From: Megaustenia siamemsis
Lineage: Eukaryota; Mollusca; Gastropoda; Stylommatophora; Ariophantidae
Direction of reading: 5' to 3'
DNA length: 64,000 nt
NCBI GenBank assembly: GCA_032433765.1
Contig: JAVIAB010000139.1
Location: 49,064,740-49,128,739, forward strand
Shown here piece by piece: positions 22,219 through 30,199 of this stretch. The notes under the pieces were generated by a model. That model saw nothing but the letters and a program-made list of their open reading frames with translations, ran no database searches and was not told the origin of the DNA. How positions within the stretch are numbered: the stretch's first letter is position 1; each line of letters begins with the position of its first letter. Both the position numbers and the translations under genes were made by a program.

Positions 22219-22836
22219 ATGGATCCCCGATGGAATCATCCCTTCACAGCTCTGATAGCCGGTCCTACCGGGTGTGGGAAATCGGTATTTGTGCAAAAGT
22301 TTATACAGAACCTTCACGAGCTAGCTGTCCCCGTACCGGAGGAAGTTATATGGTGTTATGGGGAATGGCAATCGATATACGAGACAATGGTGTCAGTGAG
22401 ATTTATCGAGGGTCTACCAGACGTCGATAAATTGGAAGGTGGTAAGAAGAGAAGACTGATCGTCATCGATGACTTGATGTCTGAGACGGACGAGCGGGTA
22501 AAAAAATTATTCACCAAAGGTAGTCATCACAGAGATATTAGTGTGATGTACATTGTTCAAAATCTATTCGGAAAAAATAAAGAACATCGAACCATAAGTT
22601 TCAATACGCACTATTTAGTCCTTTTCAAGAACCCGAGAGACAGGAGTCAAATTATGAATCTGGGTAAACAAATGTACCCAGGTCTGGTGGGGTACCTCCA
22701 AGATAGTTTTAAGAACGCGACAGCGACTCCCCACGGTTATTTGCTGGTCGATCTTCGTCAGGATACACCTGATAATCTTAGGTTGAGAACAAAAATATTC
22801 CCGGGGGAGAGACAAATCGTCTACGTGCCAAAGTAG
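22219..22836 (+). CDS. ATP: A32/FtsK-HerA-type genome-packaging ATPase
   Basis: An intact 205-residue protein starting at MDPRWNHPF. An upstream in-frame ATG at 22168 would add 17 residues, but the family normally begins just before the P-loop. Walker A GPTGCGKS spans residues 15-22 and Walker B RLIVIDDLM residues 79-87, followed by a VQNLF sensor-like motif and the FKNPRDRSQI segment typical of Polinton ATPases. The enzyme is thought to pump the element's DNA into capsids. It is the first gene of the plus-strand cluster, about 100 bp from a TATA box. The next ATG is only 6 nt past its stop. No defects are seen. Confidence 0.93.
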   Translation: MDPRWNHPFTALIAGPTGCGKSVFVQKFIQNLHELAVPVPEEVIWCYGEWQSIYETMVSVRFIEGLPDVDKLEGGKKRRLIVIDDLMSETDERVKKLFTKGSHHRDISVMYIVQNLFGKNKEHRTISFNTHYLVLFKNPRDRSQIMNLGKQMYPGLVGYLQDSFKNATATPHGYLLVDLRQDTPDNLRLRTKIFPGERQIVYVPK

Positions 22837-22842
22837 AGAATC

Positions 22843-23169
22843 ATGTGTGATGAAGCACTTAGACGGCACGGTGAAATGTTGAAATGTATGCGCGCCGCCT
22901 CGCCGAGCGGTTTAAGAGCCATATTAAAAACAGCCTCTCCCAAACTCATTAACTTTTTGTGCGAGTGTTGTCATAACATATTAAAAGGTAATGTTAGACT
23001 CACTCAGCGACAGAAGTGCGAGCTACGTCGACACAAAAACAAGTTGAGACTTCTCACTAAAAAGAAACCGAATCTTAAGCGGCGGAGAGAGATTCTACAA
23101 ACCGGTGGGTTCATAGGTGCTTTGCTCCGTCCTATATTAAGTATTCTCGGTGGAGTACTAGGTGCGTAA
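22843..23169 (+). CDS. Small conserved Polinton protein, basic with hydrophobic C-terminus
   Basis: A 108-residue ORF. The N-terminal half has an ILKTASPKLINFLCECCHNI stretch and then LKGNVRLT, with the polar LTQRQKCELRRHKNKL helix following. The centre is strongly basic (KKKPNLKRRRE), and the C-terminus is a glycine-bounded hydrophobic tail GGFIGALLRPILSILGG. I recall this as a recurring small ORF of animal Polintons (adintovirus-like elements). Its role is not established, and a core or membrane-active virion protein is plausible. It sits between ATPase and the next ORF with gaps of 6 and 2 nt. It is intact. Confidence 0.7.
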   Translation: MCDEALRRHGEMLKCMRAASPSGLRAILKTASPKLINFLCECCHNILKGNVRLTQRQKCELRRHKNKLRLLTKKKPNLKRRREILQTGGFIGALLRPILSILGGVLGA

Positions 23170-23171
23170 CA

Positions 23172-23636
23172 ATGGCCAAAAAAAGGATTTTGATGGATCC
23201 TCGATTGCTCGAGGGTCTTAAACAGACTACTAGCACGTCGTATAGCCCACCCGAGGCGATCGGTGACAACTTGAGAGATTTAGATGATGAAATGCAACGT
23301 ATCCTATTCCGCGATGATTTAGCACCCGCCGATAAGGTCAGAGTGTACCAACGTGCCCTGCATCAATATTTAACTAGATTGGAGCAGTATAAACGACGCT
23401 CATTGGGCTCGGTCGATCTCATTCAACACAACAAGTCAACAGAAAAAACACCTTCCCCACCACCACCACCATCAATCGAGGTATCACCAGAGCAGACCAA
23501 GACACCACCACCACCAGCGGAAACCCCAATGGTAGGTAATGAAACCACTCCGCCCGTAACCACGTATAAACTGAGACCTAAAAAAAGAAAGAGCGAAATC
23601 CCAACACCAAAATGGGAACGGTGGAGAAAATATTGA
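23172..23636 (+). CDS. Conserved Polinton protein, proline-rich C-terminus, unknown function
   Basis: A 154-residue ORF. The N-terminus MAKKRILMDPRLLEGLKQ and the DLDDEMQRILFRDDL--ADKV coiled helical region look like a conserved Polinton companion family. The second half is low-complexity, with proline runs (PSPPPPPS, KTPPPPAE), ending in a basic segment LRPKKRKSEIP that could be a nuclear-localization signal. Its last 25 nt overlap the start of the integrase in another frame. I do not recognise a biochemical function. It is intact. Confidence 0.65.
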   Translation: MAKKRILMDPRLLEGLKQTTSTSYSPPEAIGDNLRDLDDEMQRILFRDDLAPADKVRVYQRALHQYLTRLEQYKRRSLGSVDLIQHNKSTEKTPSPPPPPSIEVSPEQTKTPPPPAETPMVGNETTPPVTTYKLRPKKRKSEIPTPKWERWRKY

Positions 23637-24682
23637 GACGTCGTTACTTTGACCCTAGTCGACCAGGGGCGTATAGTGGTGCAACGGCCCTGCAACGTAA
23701 TACCAAACTGGGACTCGCAAAGATCAAACAATGGCTGAGTCATCAGGATACCTATACCCTTCATAAACCAATTCGTCGCAGATTTGAAAGGCGTCCCATT
23801 ATAACGAGTGGCCCCCAACAGCAATATCAGGCAGACCTAATCGATTTGAGACATTTGAAAAAACACAACGACGGATATTTCTATTTGGTTTCTTGCGTGG
23901 ACGTTTTCAGTAAAATCGCGTGGTCTGTACCGATACGAACCAAAACGGGGAAATCCTTAGTGGAAGCCGTCGGTAAGATATTTCTCGATGGGAAACCCGC
24001 GAGTTTTCAAACCGATAAGGGGTCAGAGTTTCTGAACAGAACATTTCAGAAATTCCTCGCTGACAACAACGTTCAGTTTTTCACTACGCAGAACGAAAAT
24101 ATTAAGGCCGCCGTGGTGGAACGCTTTAATAGGACTCTGAAACAACGGATGTGGCGATATTTCACGAAATCCAATAAGTTGCCTTATGTCCGAGTCCTAC
24201 CCGCCCTACTTCGAAGTTATAACCATTCGTATCACAGAAGTATAAAAATGGAACCGGTCGACGTCAACGCAGACAATCAAGAACAGGTATGGAACACGTT
24301 GTATAATAGCAAACGTAACTTTAAATTTGAAAGACCCCTGTACAAGCCCGGTGATCGAGTTAGACTGGTCCTGGGCAGAGCCAATTTTAAAAAGGGTTAT
24401 GCCCCGGCTTGGACGGAGGAACTGTTTTCCATCAGTCGAGTAAATGAAACAAACCCCGTTACATATGTGTTGAAAGACGATAAGGGCGATGAGATAGAGG
24501 GGTCATTCTACACACCGGAAATTCAAAAAGTTGGAGACAAACACGAGTACAGAATCGAGAGTGTCATAACCGAGCGTCGCACATCCTTTGGGCGAAAGGA
24601 GTGTTTAGTCAAATGGTTTGGGTACGATTCCTCATTTAACAGTTGGATACCGTCCAAGGACATTGTCAGATACAAAAACTAG
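23612..24682 (+). CDS. INT: Retroviral-type integrase with C-terminal chromodomain
   Basis: An intact 356-residue integrase. The RNase H-fold core carries the DDE triad at about D75 (QYQADLIDL), D135 (SFQTDKGSEF) and E170 (VVERFNRTLK). An SH3-like DNA-binding region (KPGDRVRLVLGRANFKKGY) follows, and a chromodomain covers roughly residues 305-352 (EYRIESVITERR, CLVKWFGYD, FNSWIP). The chromodomain could tether integration to methylated histones. The enzyme makes the staggered cut that gives the 6-bp duplication seen at the ends. The start overlaps the previous ORF by 25 nt. No stop or frameshift interrupts it, unlike the capsid genes. Confidence 0.95.
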   Translation: MGTVEKILRRRYFDPSRPGAYSGATALQRNTKLGLAKIKQWLSHQDTYTLHKPIRRRFERRPIITSGPQQQYQADLIDLRHLKKHNDGYFYLVSCVDVFSKIAWSVPIRTKTGKSLVEAVGKIFLDGKPASFQTDKGSEFLNRTFQKFLADNNVQFFTTQNENIKAAVVERFNRTLKQRMWRYFTKSNKLPYVRVLPALLRSYNHSYHRSIKMEPVDVNADNQEQVWNTLYNSKRNFKFERPLYKPGDRVRLVLGRANFKKGYAPAWTEELFSISRVNETNPVTYVLKDDKGDEIEGSFYTPEIQKVGDKHEYRIESVITERRTSFGRKECLVKWFGYDSSFNSWIPSKDIVRYKN

Positions 24683-24684
24683 AG

Positions 24685-24984
24685 ATGCGAGAAGAGGAAG
24701 AAGTGGTAACTTTTGGTGGAGAGCCCGATTTGCGAGCCGTAAACTCGGGAGTGAGGAGAGACGGCGAACCACGCTGGTGGGGGTCGATGTTTGGGAAACT
24801 ATCCCCCTACTTAGAACTTGTCTTTATTTGTCAAGTGGTAGTTATATATACAGTTGTATCGGTCTCGCTGTTCAATCTGACCACCGAAAAGCCAGACGCG
24901 AAGGAGGGAAAACTGTGGATAGCCCTACTGAGCAGCTGTTTGGGTTACATGCTACCGAATCCAAACTTGGAGAGGCGACGGTGA
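24685..24984 (+). CDS. Small Polinton membrane protein
   Basis: A 99-residue ORF chosen to start at MREEEEVVTF, two nt after the integrase stop. An acidic start leads into FGGEPDLRAV and a WW dipeptide, then a clear transmembrane helix (about residues 42-66, LVFICQVVVIYTVVSVSLF) and a second hydrophobic segment ending GYMLPNP. I recall this as a conserved short ORF in animal Polintons. Its role is unknown, and a virion or host-membrane protein is possible. An in-frame ATG 42 nt upstream lies inside the integrase and is less likely to be used. Confidence 0.68.
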   Translation: MREEEEVVTFGGEPDLRAVNSGVRRDGEPRWWGSMFGKLSPYLELVFICQVVVIYTVVSVSLFNLTTEKPDAKEGKLWIALLSSCLGYMLPNPNLERRR

Positions 24985-24999
24985 AACGAGTAAAAAAAA

Positions 25000-25765
25000 A
25001 TGAGCTTTTATGTCACCCTGCCCAGCAATGCATCTATGGAACTTTTTAAGGATAATAACCCAGGCCACTTTTTCGTTAAACTCCCTCAGACCATTGACAT
25101 TTCGACGCAGTATGAGATCGCACTGGTGGAGATACAGTTTCCGCTAAATTATTTCAATGTAATAGAGGGTGATGTCTGGATTCGCTACGAATCTCTCGAT
25201 AACGACGATATTTGCGACGCCAGATTTTATTTCAACGTGACATTGGAGCCTGGGTTATACACGAAACCCGATGCGTTCATCGGCCGAGTCGTACAGGGGA
25301 GTGAAAGGGAAAAAAATGAGATTCATTTACGCAAAAGAGGTGAATAAAGCCATCTTGAAACTTTACGAAAAAGGAGTCAGTGTTACCATAAGCGACACTT
25401 TGAAAAACATGTTAGCCTTCCCCACGACCTCAATATCAGACACGGCTCCCGATATCTTCAGCGTGGGTGTAATGGACTTGAAAAGTGTTGCGAAGAATGT
25501 CTACGTCTACTGCGATCTCGTTTCCCCCAGACCGGTCGGGGATGTGATGGTGCCTCTCCTCAGGAGCGTGCCTGTTCTCAATAGAAATCACACCTCGGTG
25601 TTTCAGATCTACGATAAGCCTCACTACCTACCCCTGAGTAGATTTTCCTTCGATACCGTGGAAATCCTTTTAGCCAACGAACACGGAAAAACCATTCCAT
25701 TCACCAGCGGGACGTCGGTGCTAACGGTACACTTTCGAGTCAAGAAGCATCTCGAGCTGGTATAA
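25000..25765 (+). pseudogene. Minor capsid (penton-like, single jelly-roll) candidate, frameshifted
   Basis: Two overlapping ORFs in different frames represent one gene. The first (from MSFYVTLPSNASMELF) covers the N-terminal part with IALVEIQFPLNYFN. The second carries the C-terminal part, including ISDTLKNMLAF and YVYCDLVSPRPVGD. The whole span is 766 nt, one base more than a multiple of three. An A7 run at 25310-25316, where the two frames meet, is the likeliest site of a one-base insertion. The N-terminal LPSN motif belongs to a Polinton family I associate with the minor capsid protein, but that assignment is from memory. The frame-1 product ends at a TAA at 25345-25347. Confidence 0.68.
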
Positions 25766-26265
25766 TGGTGAAACACACTCCCCTTCATAGAGATGTTGAG
25801 TTTAACGAAGACTTTTACTGTTGTCAGGCGGGCGATGGGATACCCGTGTTTATAGGAGGTCGAAGTCAGAGCGGTCGAGGAATCGGTAGTTTCTTCGGTG
25901 GAATCGGGATGGCTATTTTACCCTGGTTAAAAACCGGCGGTAAGGCCTTGCTCAGAGAAGGTTTGGGGACCGGTCTGCAGGTCGCACTGGACGCATTAGC
26001 CGGGAAAAATGTCGGCGAACCTTTCAAAGAACGAGCTAAGGAGGCCGGTCAGCGGTTGCTACACGGGGCCGTAGACCACCTGCGTGATAACAACCAATCC
26101 GGAAGTGGTTTACGTCACAGCAGAAAGCGAGTTATGAAGTTACCTCCACCAGGAGAACCCGTTACGAAGAGGATAAAACCGACAGCTGGACGGTTCCCCC
26201 TTCATTCGGTGCACAACAGCGGGAAGAAGACGAAGACGAGGGTGGCAAAGGATATTTTCGACTAA
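25765..26265 (+). CDS. Gly-rich basic virion protein candidate (pVI-like position)
   Basis: A 166-residue ORF whose ATG overlaps the previous stop codon in the string TAATG (25763-25767). A short acidic N-terminus is followed by a glycine-rich amphipathic stretch GIGSFFGGIGMAILPWLKTG (about residues 39-58), a helical region with GKNVGEPFKERAKEAG, and a basic tail (KRVMKLPPPGEPVTKRIKP). Layout and position between capsid genes recall adenovirus-type minor or membrane-lytic core proteins, but I have no residue-level proof of homology. It is intact. Confidence 0.62.
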   Translation: MVKHTPLHRDVEFNEDFYCCQAGDGIPVFIGGRSQSGRGIGSFFGGIGMAILPWLKTGGKALLREGLGTGLQVALDALAGKNVGEPFKERAKEAGQRLLHGAVDHLRDNNQSGSGLRHSRKRVMKLPPPGEPVTKRIKPTAGRFPLHSVHNSGKKTKTRVAKDIFD

Positions 26266-26267
26266 TA

Positions 26268-27573
26268 ATGTCCCTCATTCACCCCAAATCGTGCGAATAT
26301 CTTCACTCTGGTTTGGATTTATTTAGCGTTCCACCCACGCAGACTTCTCTATACTCTGGCCAGTTTATTGAAATTCGTCCGATCGCAGCTTTGTCGCATA
26401 GCGCACCGATAGAGTTTTTCATTTCTGGAAACAGCGAGGAGTATCTAGATCTTTTCAACACGTTTTTACATCTGCGGGTCAAGATCACTCTCCCGAATGG
26501 TGATAGTGTACCAGTCGATGCTGAGGTAGGACCGGTCAACAATTATCTTCACAGTCAATTTTCACAAGTCGATGTATCGCTAAACGACACGTTGGTTACA
26601 CCGTCGGAGAATACCTATCCTTTTAGAGCAGTGTTTGAGGCCACGCTAAATTACGGGGAGGATGCGAAAACGGGATACTTGACGGCCGCTCTGTTCTACA
26701 AAGACACAGCTGGCCACCATGACGATTTGAAAGAAAATGAGGGTTTTAAAACACGGCGCGATTTGACTTCGGGTAGTAAAGAGGTTGAAATGATGGGTCG
26801 TTTGCACTCTGATGTCTTTGTGCAGGATCGTTACATGTTAAACAGAGTCGATGTAAAGATAAAACTCACGCCCTCGAAGGATGTGTTCAGCCTCGCGGCT
26901 CACGATAGCTCTGTGGGTTATAAGAGTGTTATCACCTACGCCGCGCTCGTGGTCAGGAAAGCTAAGCTAAACCCCGCGATTTCTCTGGCCCACGAAAAAG
27001 GCTCTCTTAAGCGGGAATGCGCGGTACCCGATCAAGAGGGTTACAATCAAGACATTTTCCATCGCTAGCGGGATGTTCTCCCACAGTCAAGACAATTTAT
27101 TTTTGTCTCAGACACCGACCCGTATAGTGATAGGTCTGATTACGGCCAGTGCTTTTAATGGTGTTTACACAGCTAACCCGTTCAATTTTCAACACTTTGG
27201 TCTGATTTATATGAACCTGACGGTGGACGGGAAATGTATCTCGGGAAAGCCTCTAACTATGGACTTTGAACGAAATCAATACGCGAGAGCTTTCTTCGGC
27301 ACAAATCTGGCCATGGGTCTGATTGGTAAAGACGCTGGGAATAACGTTGATTATAGAGAATTCAAGGACGGATACTGTCTATTTGGTTTTGACCTCTCGT
27401 CCAGCCTACTTGACGGCTCCCATTTTGAGCTAGCCACAAGCGGACCCTTGTCGATAGAACTCAAGTTTGCCGCTCCCACCACTACTCCCCTACAAGTTAT
27501 CGTCTACGCCGAGTTGGACTCGGTGCTCGAGGTGTCCAAAACAAGGCAGATTCTAACAGACTTCGCCGTTTGA
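26268..27573 (+). pseudogene. MCP: Polinton major capsid protein (double jelly-roll), frameshifted
   Basis: This gene covers a full-length family of about 435 codons but is split by one frameshift. The first frame (266 codons, from MSLIHPKSCEYLHSGLDLFS) carries EVGPVNNYLHSQFSQVDVSL, MMGRLHSDVFVQDRYMLNR and VDVKIKL, and ends at a stop at 27066-27068. From about 27003 the family-like sequence continues in another frame, with SQDNLFLSQTPTRIVIGL, NPFNFQHFGL and a conserved final VIVYAELDSVLEV. The total span is one base over a multiple of three. The extra base lies in or beside GAAAAAGGC (26994-27002). The family is the F54H12.2-like capsid protein of metazoan Polintons. This copy makes no full-length capsid protein. 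Confidence 0.9.
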
Positions 27574-27594
27574 GAGAGAAAGAAGAAGAAGAAT

Positions 27595-28083
27595 ATGAAC
27601 ACGAGGGAGATTTACAACCTTTTGATGTCGGATATTTTCGTTCGACGTTGTTCCCTTGTTAGTGTCATTCCACGAAACCACTTACCGCCAAGCATCGACC
27701 CAACGGCGACCGCGGCCTTTGTCATAAACACCGACCCTGCCCACGAACCCGGAGAGCATTGGGTGGCCCTATTTTACAACGGACTCGGCGAATGTGAGTA
27801 TTTCGATTCCTACGGTTTCCCTCCCAGACACGTGGATATTTTAAACTTTATAGAGCAAAACTCACACGTTCCATTCGTCTACAACCCGCGGGTGTTGCAA
27901 GATTTGTTTAGCAACACGTGCGGTCAATATTGTGTTTATTATATACTTCTTAAGTGTCGTGGCGCGAAACTTAACAGAATTCTCATGCCTTTTTCATCGA
28001 GACAGCACGTAAACGACCGTATCATTTATCGTTTGCTCGCCCCGTGGATACTTCGGCTTCGAGGGGCCCGCCCAGACGCTTAA
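27595..28083 (+). CDS. PRO: Adenain-like cysteine protease
   Basis: An intact 162-residue maturation protease of the adenovirus/Polinton C5-type (ULP1-like) clan. The catalytic set is visible in the expected order: His55 (PGEHWVALFY), Asp71 (EYFDSYGFPP), Gln102 (RVLQD) and Cys109 (NTCGQYCVYY). The enzyme is expected to cleave capsid precursors. It is the last gene of the cluster, 21 nt after the capsid stop. Its last codons and its TAA (28081-28083) lie at the inner edge of the right TIR, and AATAAA follows about 55 bp later. Length is slightly short of adenovirus protease (about 200 residues) but typical of Polintons. Confidence 0.95.
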   Translation: MNTREIYNLLMSDIFVRRCSLVSVIPRNHLPPSIDPTATAAFVINTDPAHEPGEHWVALFYNGLGECEYFDSYGFPPRHVDILNFIEQNSHVPFVYNPRVLQDLFSNTCGQYCVYYILLKCRGAKLNRILMPFSSRQHVNDRIIYRLLAPWILRLRGARPDA

Positions 28084-28136
28084 AATTATCAACAACCAGA
28101 CAGTAATATATATGTGTGTCGTATATTTGTTGTATT

Positions 28137-28142
28137 AATAAA
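28137..28142 (+). terminator. Polyadenylation signal AATAAA for the plus-strand gene cluster
   Basis: AATAAA lies 54 bp after the protease stop, inside the right TIR. No other signal of this kind separates the nine plus-strand genes as clearly, so it may serve a shared 3' end. Confidence 0.55.
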
Positions 28143-28184
28143 GTTGTGAAATATAGAACGAATTTTGTTTTGGTTTACCATGAA

Positions 28185-28231
<47 letters not shown>

Positions 28232-28255
28232 ATACTTTGTGTGGCTTGATGATAG

Positions 28256-28800
28256 AACATTAAGGGATGTTGAGGGTGGCACATGATGATGATGATAGTG
28301 TTGAGGGTGGCACATGATGATGATAGTGTTGAGGGTGGCACATGATGATGATGTTGAGGGTGGCACAAGATGATGATGATAGTGTTGAGGGTGGCACAAG
28401 ATGATGATGGGATATGAAGGGATGATGATGATGGTGTTGAGGGTGGCACATGATGATGATGTTGAGGGTGGCACATGATGATGATGTTGAGCGTGGCACA
28501 AGATGATGATAGGATATGAAGGGATGATGATGATGGTGTTGAGGGTGGCACATGATGATGATGTTGAGGGTGGCACATGATTATGATGTTGAGGGTGGCA
28601 CAAGATGATGATAGGATATGAAGGGATGGTATTGAGGGTGGCACATGATGATGTTGAGGGTGGCACAAGATGATGATAGGATATGAAGGGATGGTATTGA
28701 GGGTGGCACATGATGATGTTGAGGGTGGCACATGATGATGATGAGGGTGGCACATGATGATGCTGAGGGTGGCACATGATGATGATGAGGGTGGCACATG
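28256..28800 (-). repeat. Minisatellite in right TIR (same unit, inverted)
   Basis: This is the inverted counterpart of the left array, with units of TGAGGGTGGCACATGATGATGATGT. The unit order and copy number differ from the left arm, showing expansion or contraction since insertion. Long minus-strand ORFs over it are artefacts of composition. Confidence 0.9.
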
Positions 28801-29353
28801 ATTTTTATTTGACTTGAGTTAGCTTGGATATGCATTAGAGAGAAAAAAAATCGCTATAATCACACCTGGTACATGATGCTAACGATACTAATAAATTGCT
28901 TGTCAGCGTTTTTTACATGTCGTCTCCTGTTGCCTAATACCCACACATGATGATAACACTCGACCAATAAAGGCACCCCCCTTTCCCCACCCACACGCCA
29001 CGCGACGACCCGCCATCCGACCCGCGAGATAGCCGGCGACGACCCGCCACAAGTTTTAGAACCGCTGTCGCCCGAGAGAACCGCTGTCCGATAACCGGCG
29101 AGCTAGCGACGCGATAAGCCGATCATAAGCCGTCACGCACCAACGCACACACCACGACCACCGAGATCGTCACGCACCAACGCACACCACCGAGATAAGC
29201 TGATTACCGATCACGACCACCGAGATAATAAGCCGATTATCGGACTTTTGCACGGGTTTGGTGCAAGTTTCATGCGGTTTCGGTGCCAAATCTATTGTCT
29301 TTCGGTGCATGTCCGTGCACTTTTAGGACGGGTAAACAGCCACACCTACTACT

Positions 29354-29359
29354 AACCTC
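29354..29359. repeat. Right target-site duplication of the Polinton (AACCTC)
   Basis: The hexamer follows the element's last bases CCTACTACT and is continuous with TAGCCATC of the host tandem repeat. Confidence 0.93.
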
Positions 29360-29545
29360 TAGCCATCAAACACACTCTTCACTTTGTTTGTGGAAGTAGA
29401 GCTAACCTCTAGCCATCAAACACATTCTTCACTTTGTTTGTGGAAGTAGAGCTAACCTCTAGCCATCAAACACATTCTTCACTTTGTTTTTGGAAGTAGA
29501 GCTAACCTCTAGCCATCAAACACACTCTTCGCTGTGTTTGAGTTG
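29354..29545. repeat. 50-bp variant of the same minisatellite (right side)
   Basis: Three to four copies of a longer unit with GAAGTAGAGCTAACCTCTAG added between TTTGTGG and CCATCAAACAC. The array continues directly from the left flank once the Polinton is removed. Confidence 0.88.
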
Positions 29546-29875
29546 GAGGTAAACTCTAACACTAGGCATCAAACTCTTCATTCTTCCCTTTGAATATGGA
29601 ATTAGAAGTAGGTTTCTACAGCTATAGCTCTATGAAGAGGGGGTAAAAAATAACTTTATAGCTTCAATGTATAGAACTGTGGAGTTGGAGAAAAGTTTCT
29701 TGCTACCAAACAAGCTTGTTCACTTTAATCGTGGAGAGCTCCTACTGCTAACCAACAAACTCTTATTTTGAATGTGGAAACCGAGGTAAACTTCTAACGT
29801 TTGTGAGAGTCGGATATAACATTCAAATAACGTACAGAACACAAGAGAAGCTTCGAATGTTACAGCATACACATA
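29545..29875. other. Short intronic stretch between array and SINE
   Basis: Diverged pieces of the flanking tandem unit (CATCAAAC, CTTCA) can be recognised at the start. Nothing else is visible. Confidence 0.4.
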
Positions 29876-29877
29876 GG

Positions 29878-30195
29878 GGACTGGTTGGTCTCGAGGCAAG
29901 ACGCTGGCCTCGAGTGAGGGAGGTTGTGGGTTCAAATCCCGGCTGCACCGGTTGGGATTTTTATTTATGACTTCTCTCTGCGGCAACCACCCCTCAGCAG
30001 CGAGGCCCGGCTTGAAACGTCAATTACTTATTGACGGAAAAAATATGAGTACCTCCGAATACGGAGTTATCTGCCTGTGCGGCGAGGGACCCCTGTGCAC
30101 AAGGCTGCAAGGGAAAAACGGTTTAACACGCAAAAATTCAGTTCCTAGTCTCTAAGGACTTCGTCAGAGGTCAAAGCTGGCGAACGCAAAAAAAA
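29878..30195 (+). mobile_element. SINE-2 copy, tRNA-derived
   Basis: Head GGACTGGTTGGTCTCGAGGC, B box GGTTCAAATCC, body GGCAACCACCCCTCAGCAGC and ATGAGTACCTCCGAATACGG, and a terminal A-rich tail. Confidence 0.88.
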
Positions 30196-30199
30196 AAAA

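Larger units (their letters stand above)
18808..29353 (+). mobile_element. Polinton/Maverick-class virus-like element lacking DNA polymerase B
   Basis: A 10,546-bp element bounded by the perfect 6-bp duplication AACCTC (18802-18807 and 29354-29359). Six-base duplications, AG-initial termini and long inverted repeats are the established signature of Polintons. Inside are the Polinton gene set ATPase, integrase, adenain-like protease and double-jelly-roll capsid, plus small conserved companions, but no family-B DNA polymerase in any frame. Autonomous Polintons are usually 15-20 kb, so this is a short form. Gene layout: one minus-strand gene at 21077-21820, a divergent promoter region, then nine plus-strand genes packed from 22219 to 28083. 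Three genes are broken, so this copy cannot make all its proteins. The integration site is a tandem array in a host ADAMTS intron. Confidence 0.93.
28073..29353 (-). repeat. Right terminal inverted repeat of the Polinton
   Basis: About 1.28 kb and uninterrupted, the reverse complement of the left arm with scattered substitutions and indels. For example, a small GC-rich insertion lies near 29035 and the minisatellite copy number differs. The inner edge (CAGACGCT, 28073-28080) lies inside the last codons of the protease gene. The arm contains AATAAA at 28137-28142, a (GA)n run at 28190-28227 and the longer copy of the CATCAT minisatellite. Confidence 0.9.

Noticed and set aside
28135..28835. 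Minus-strand ORFs of up to 220 codons
   Set aside because: Same minisatellite in the right TIR, so they are mirror artefacts.
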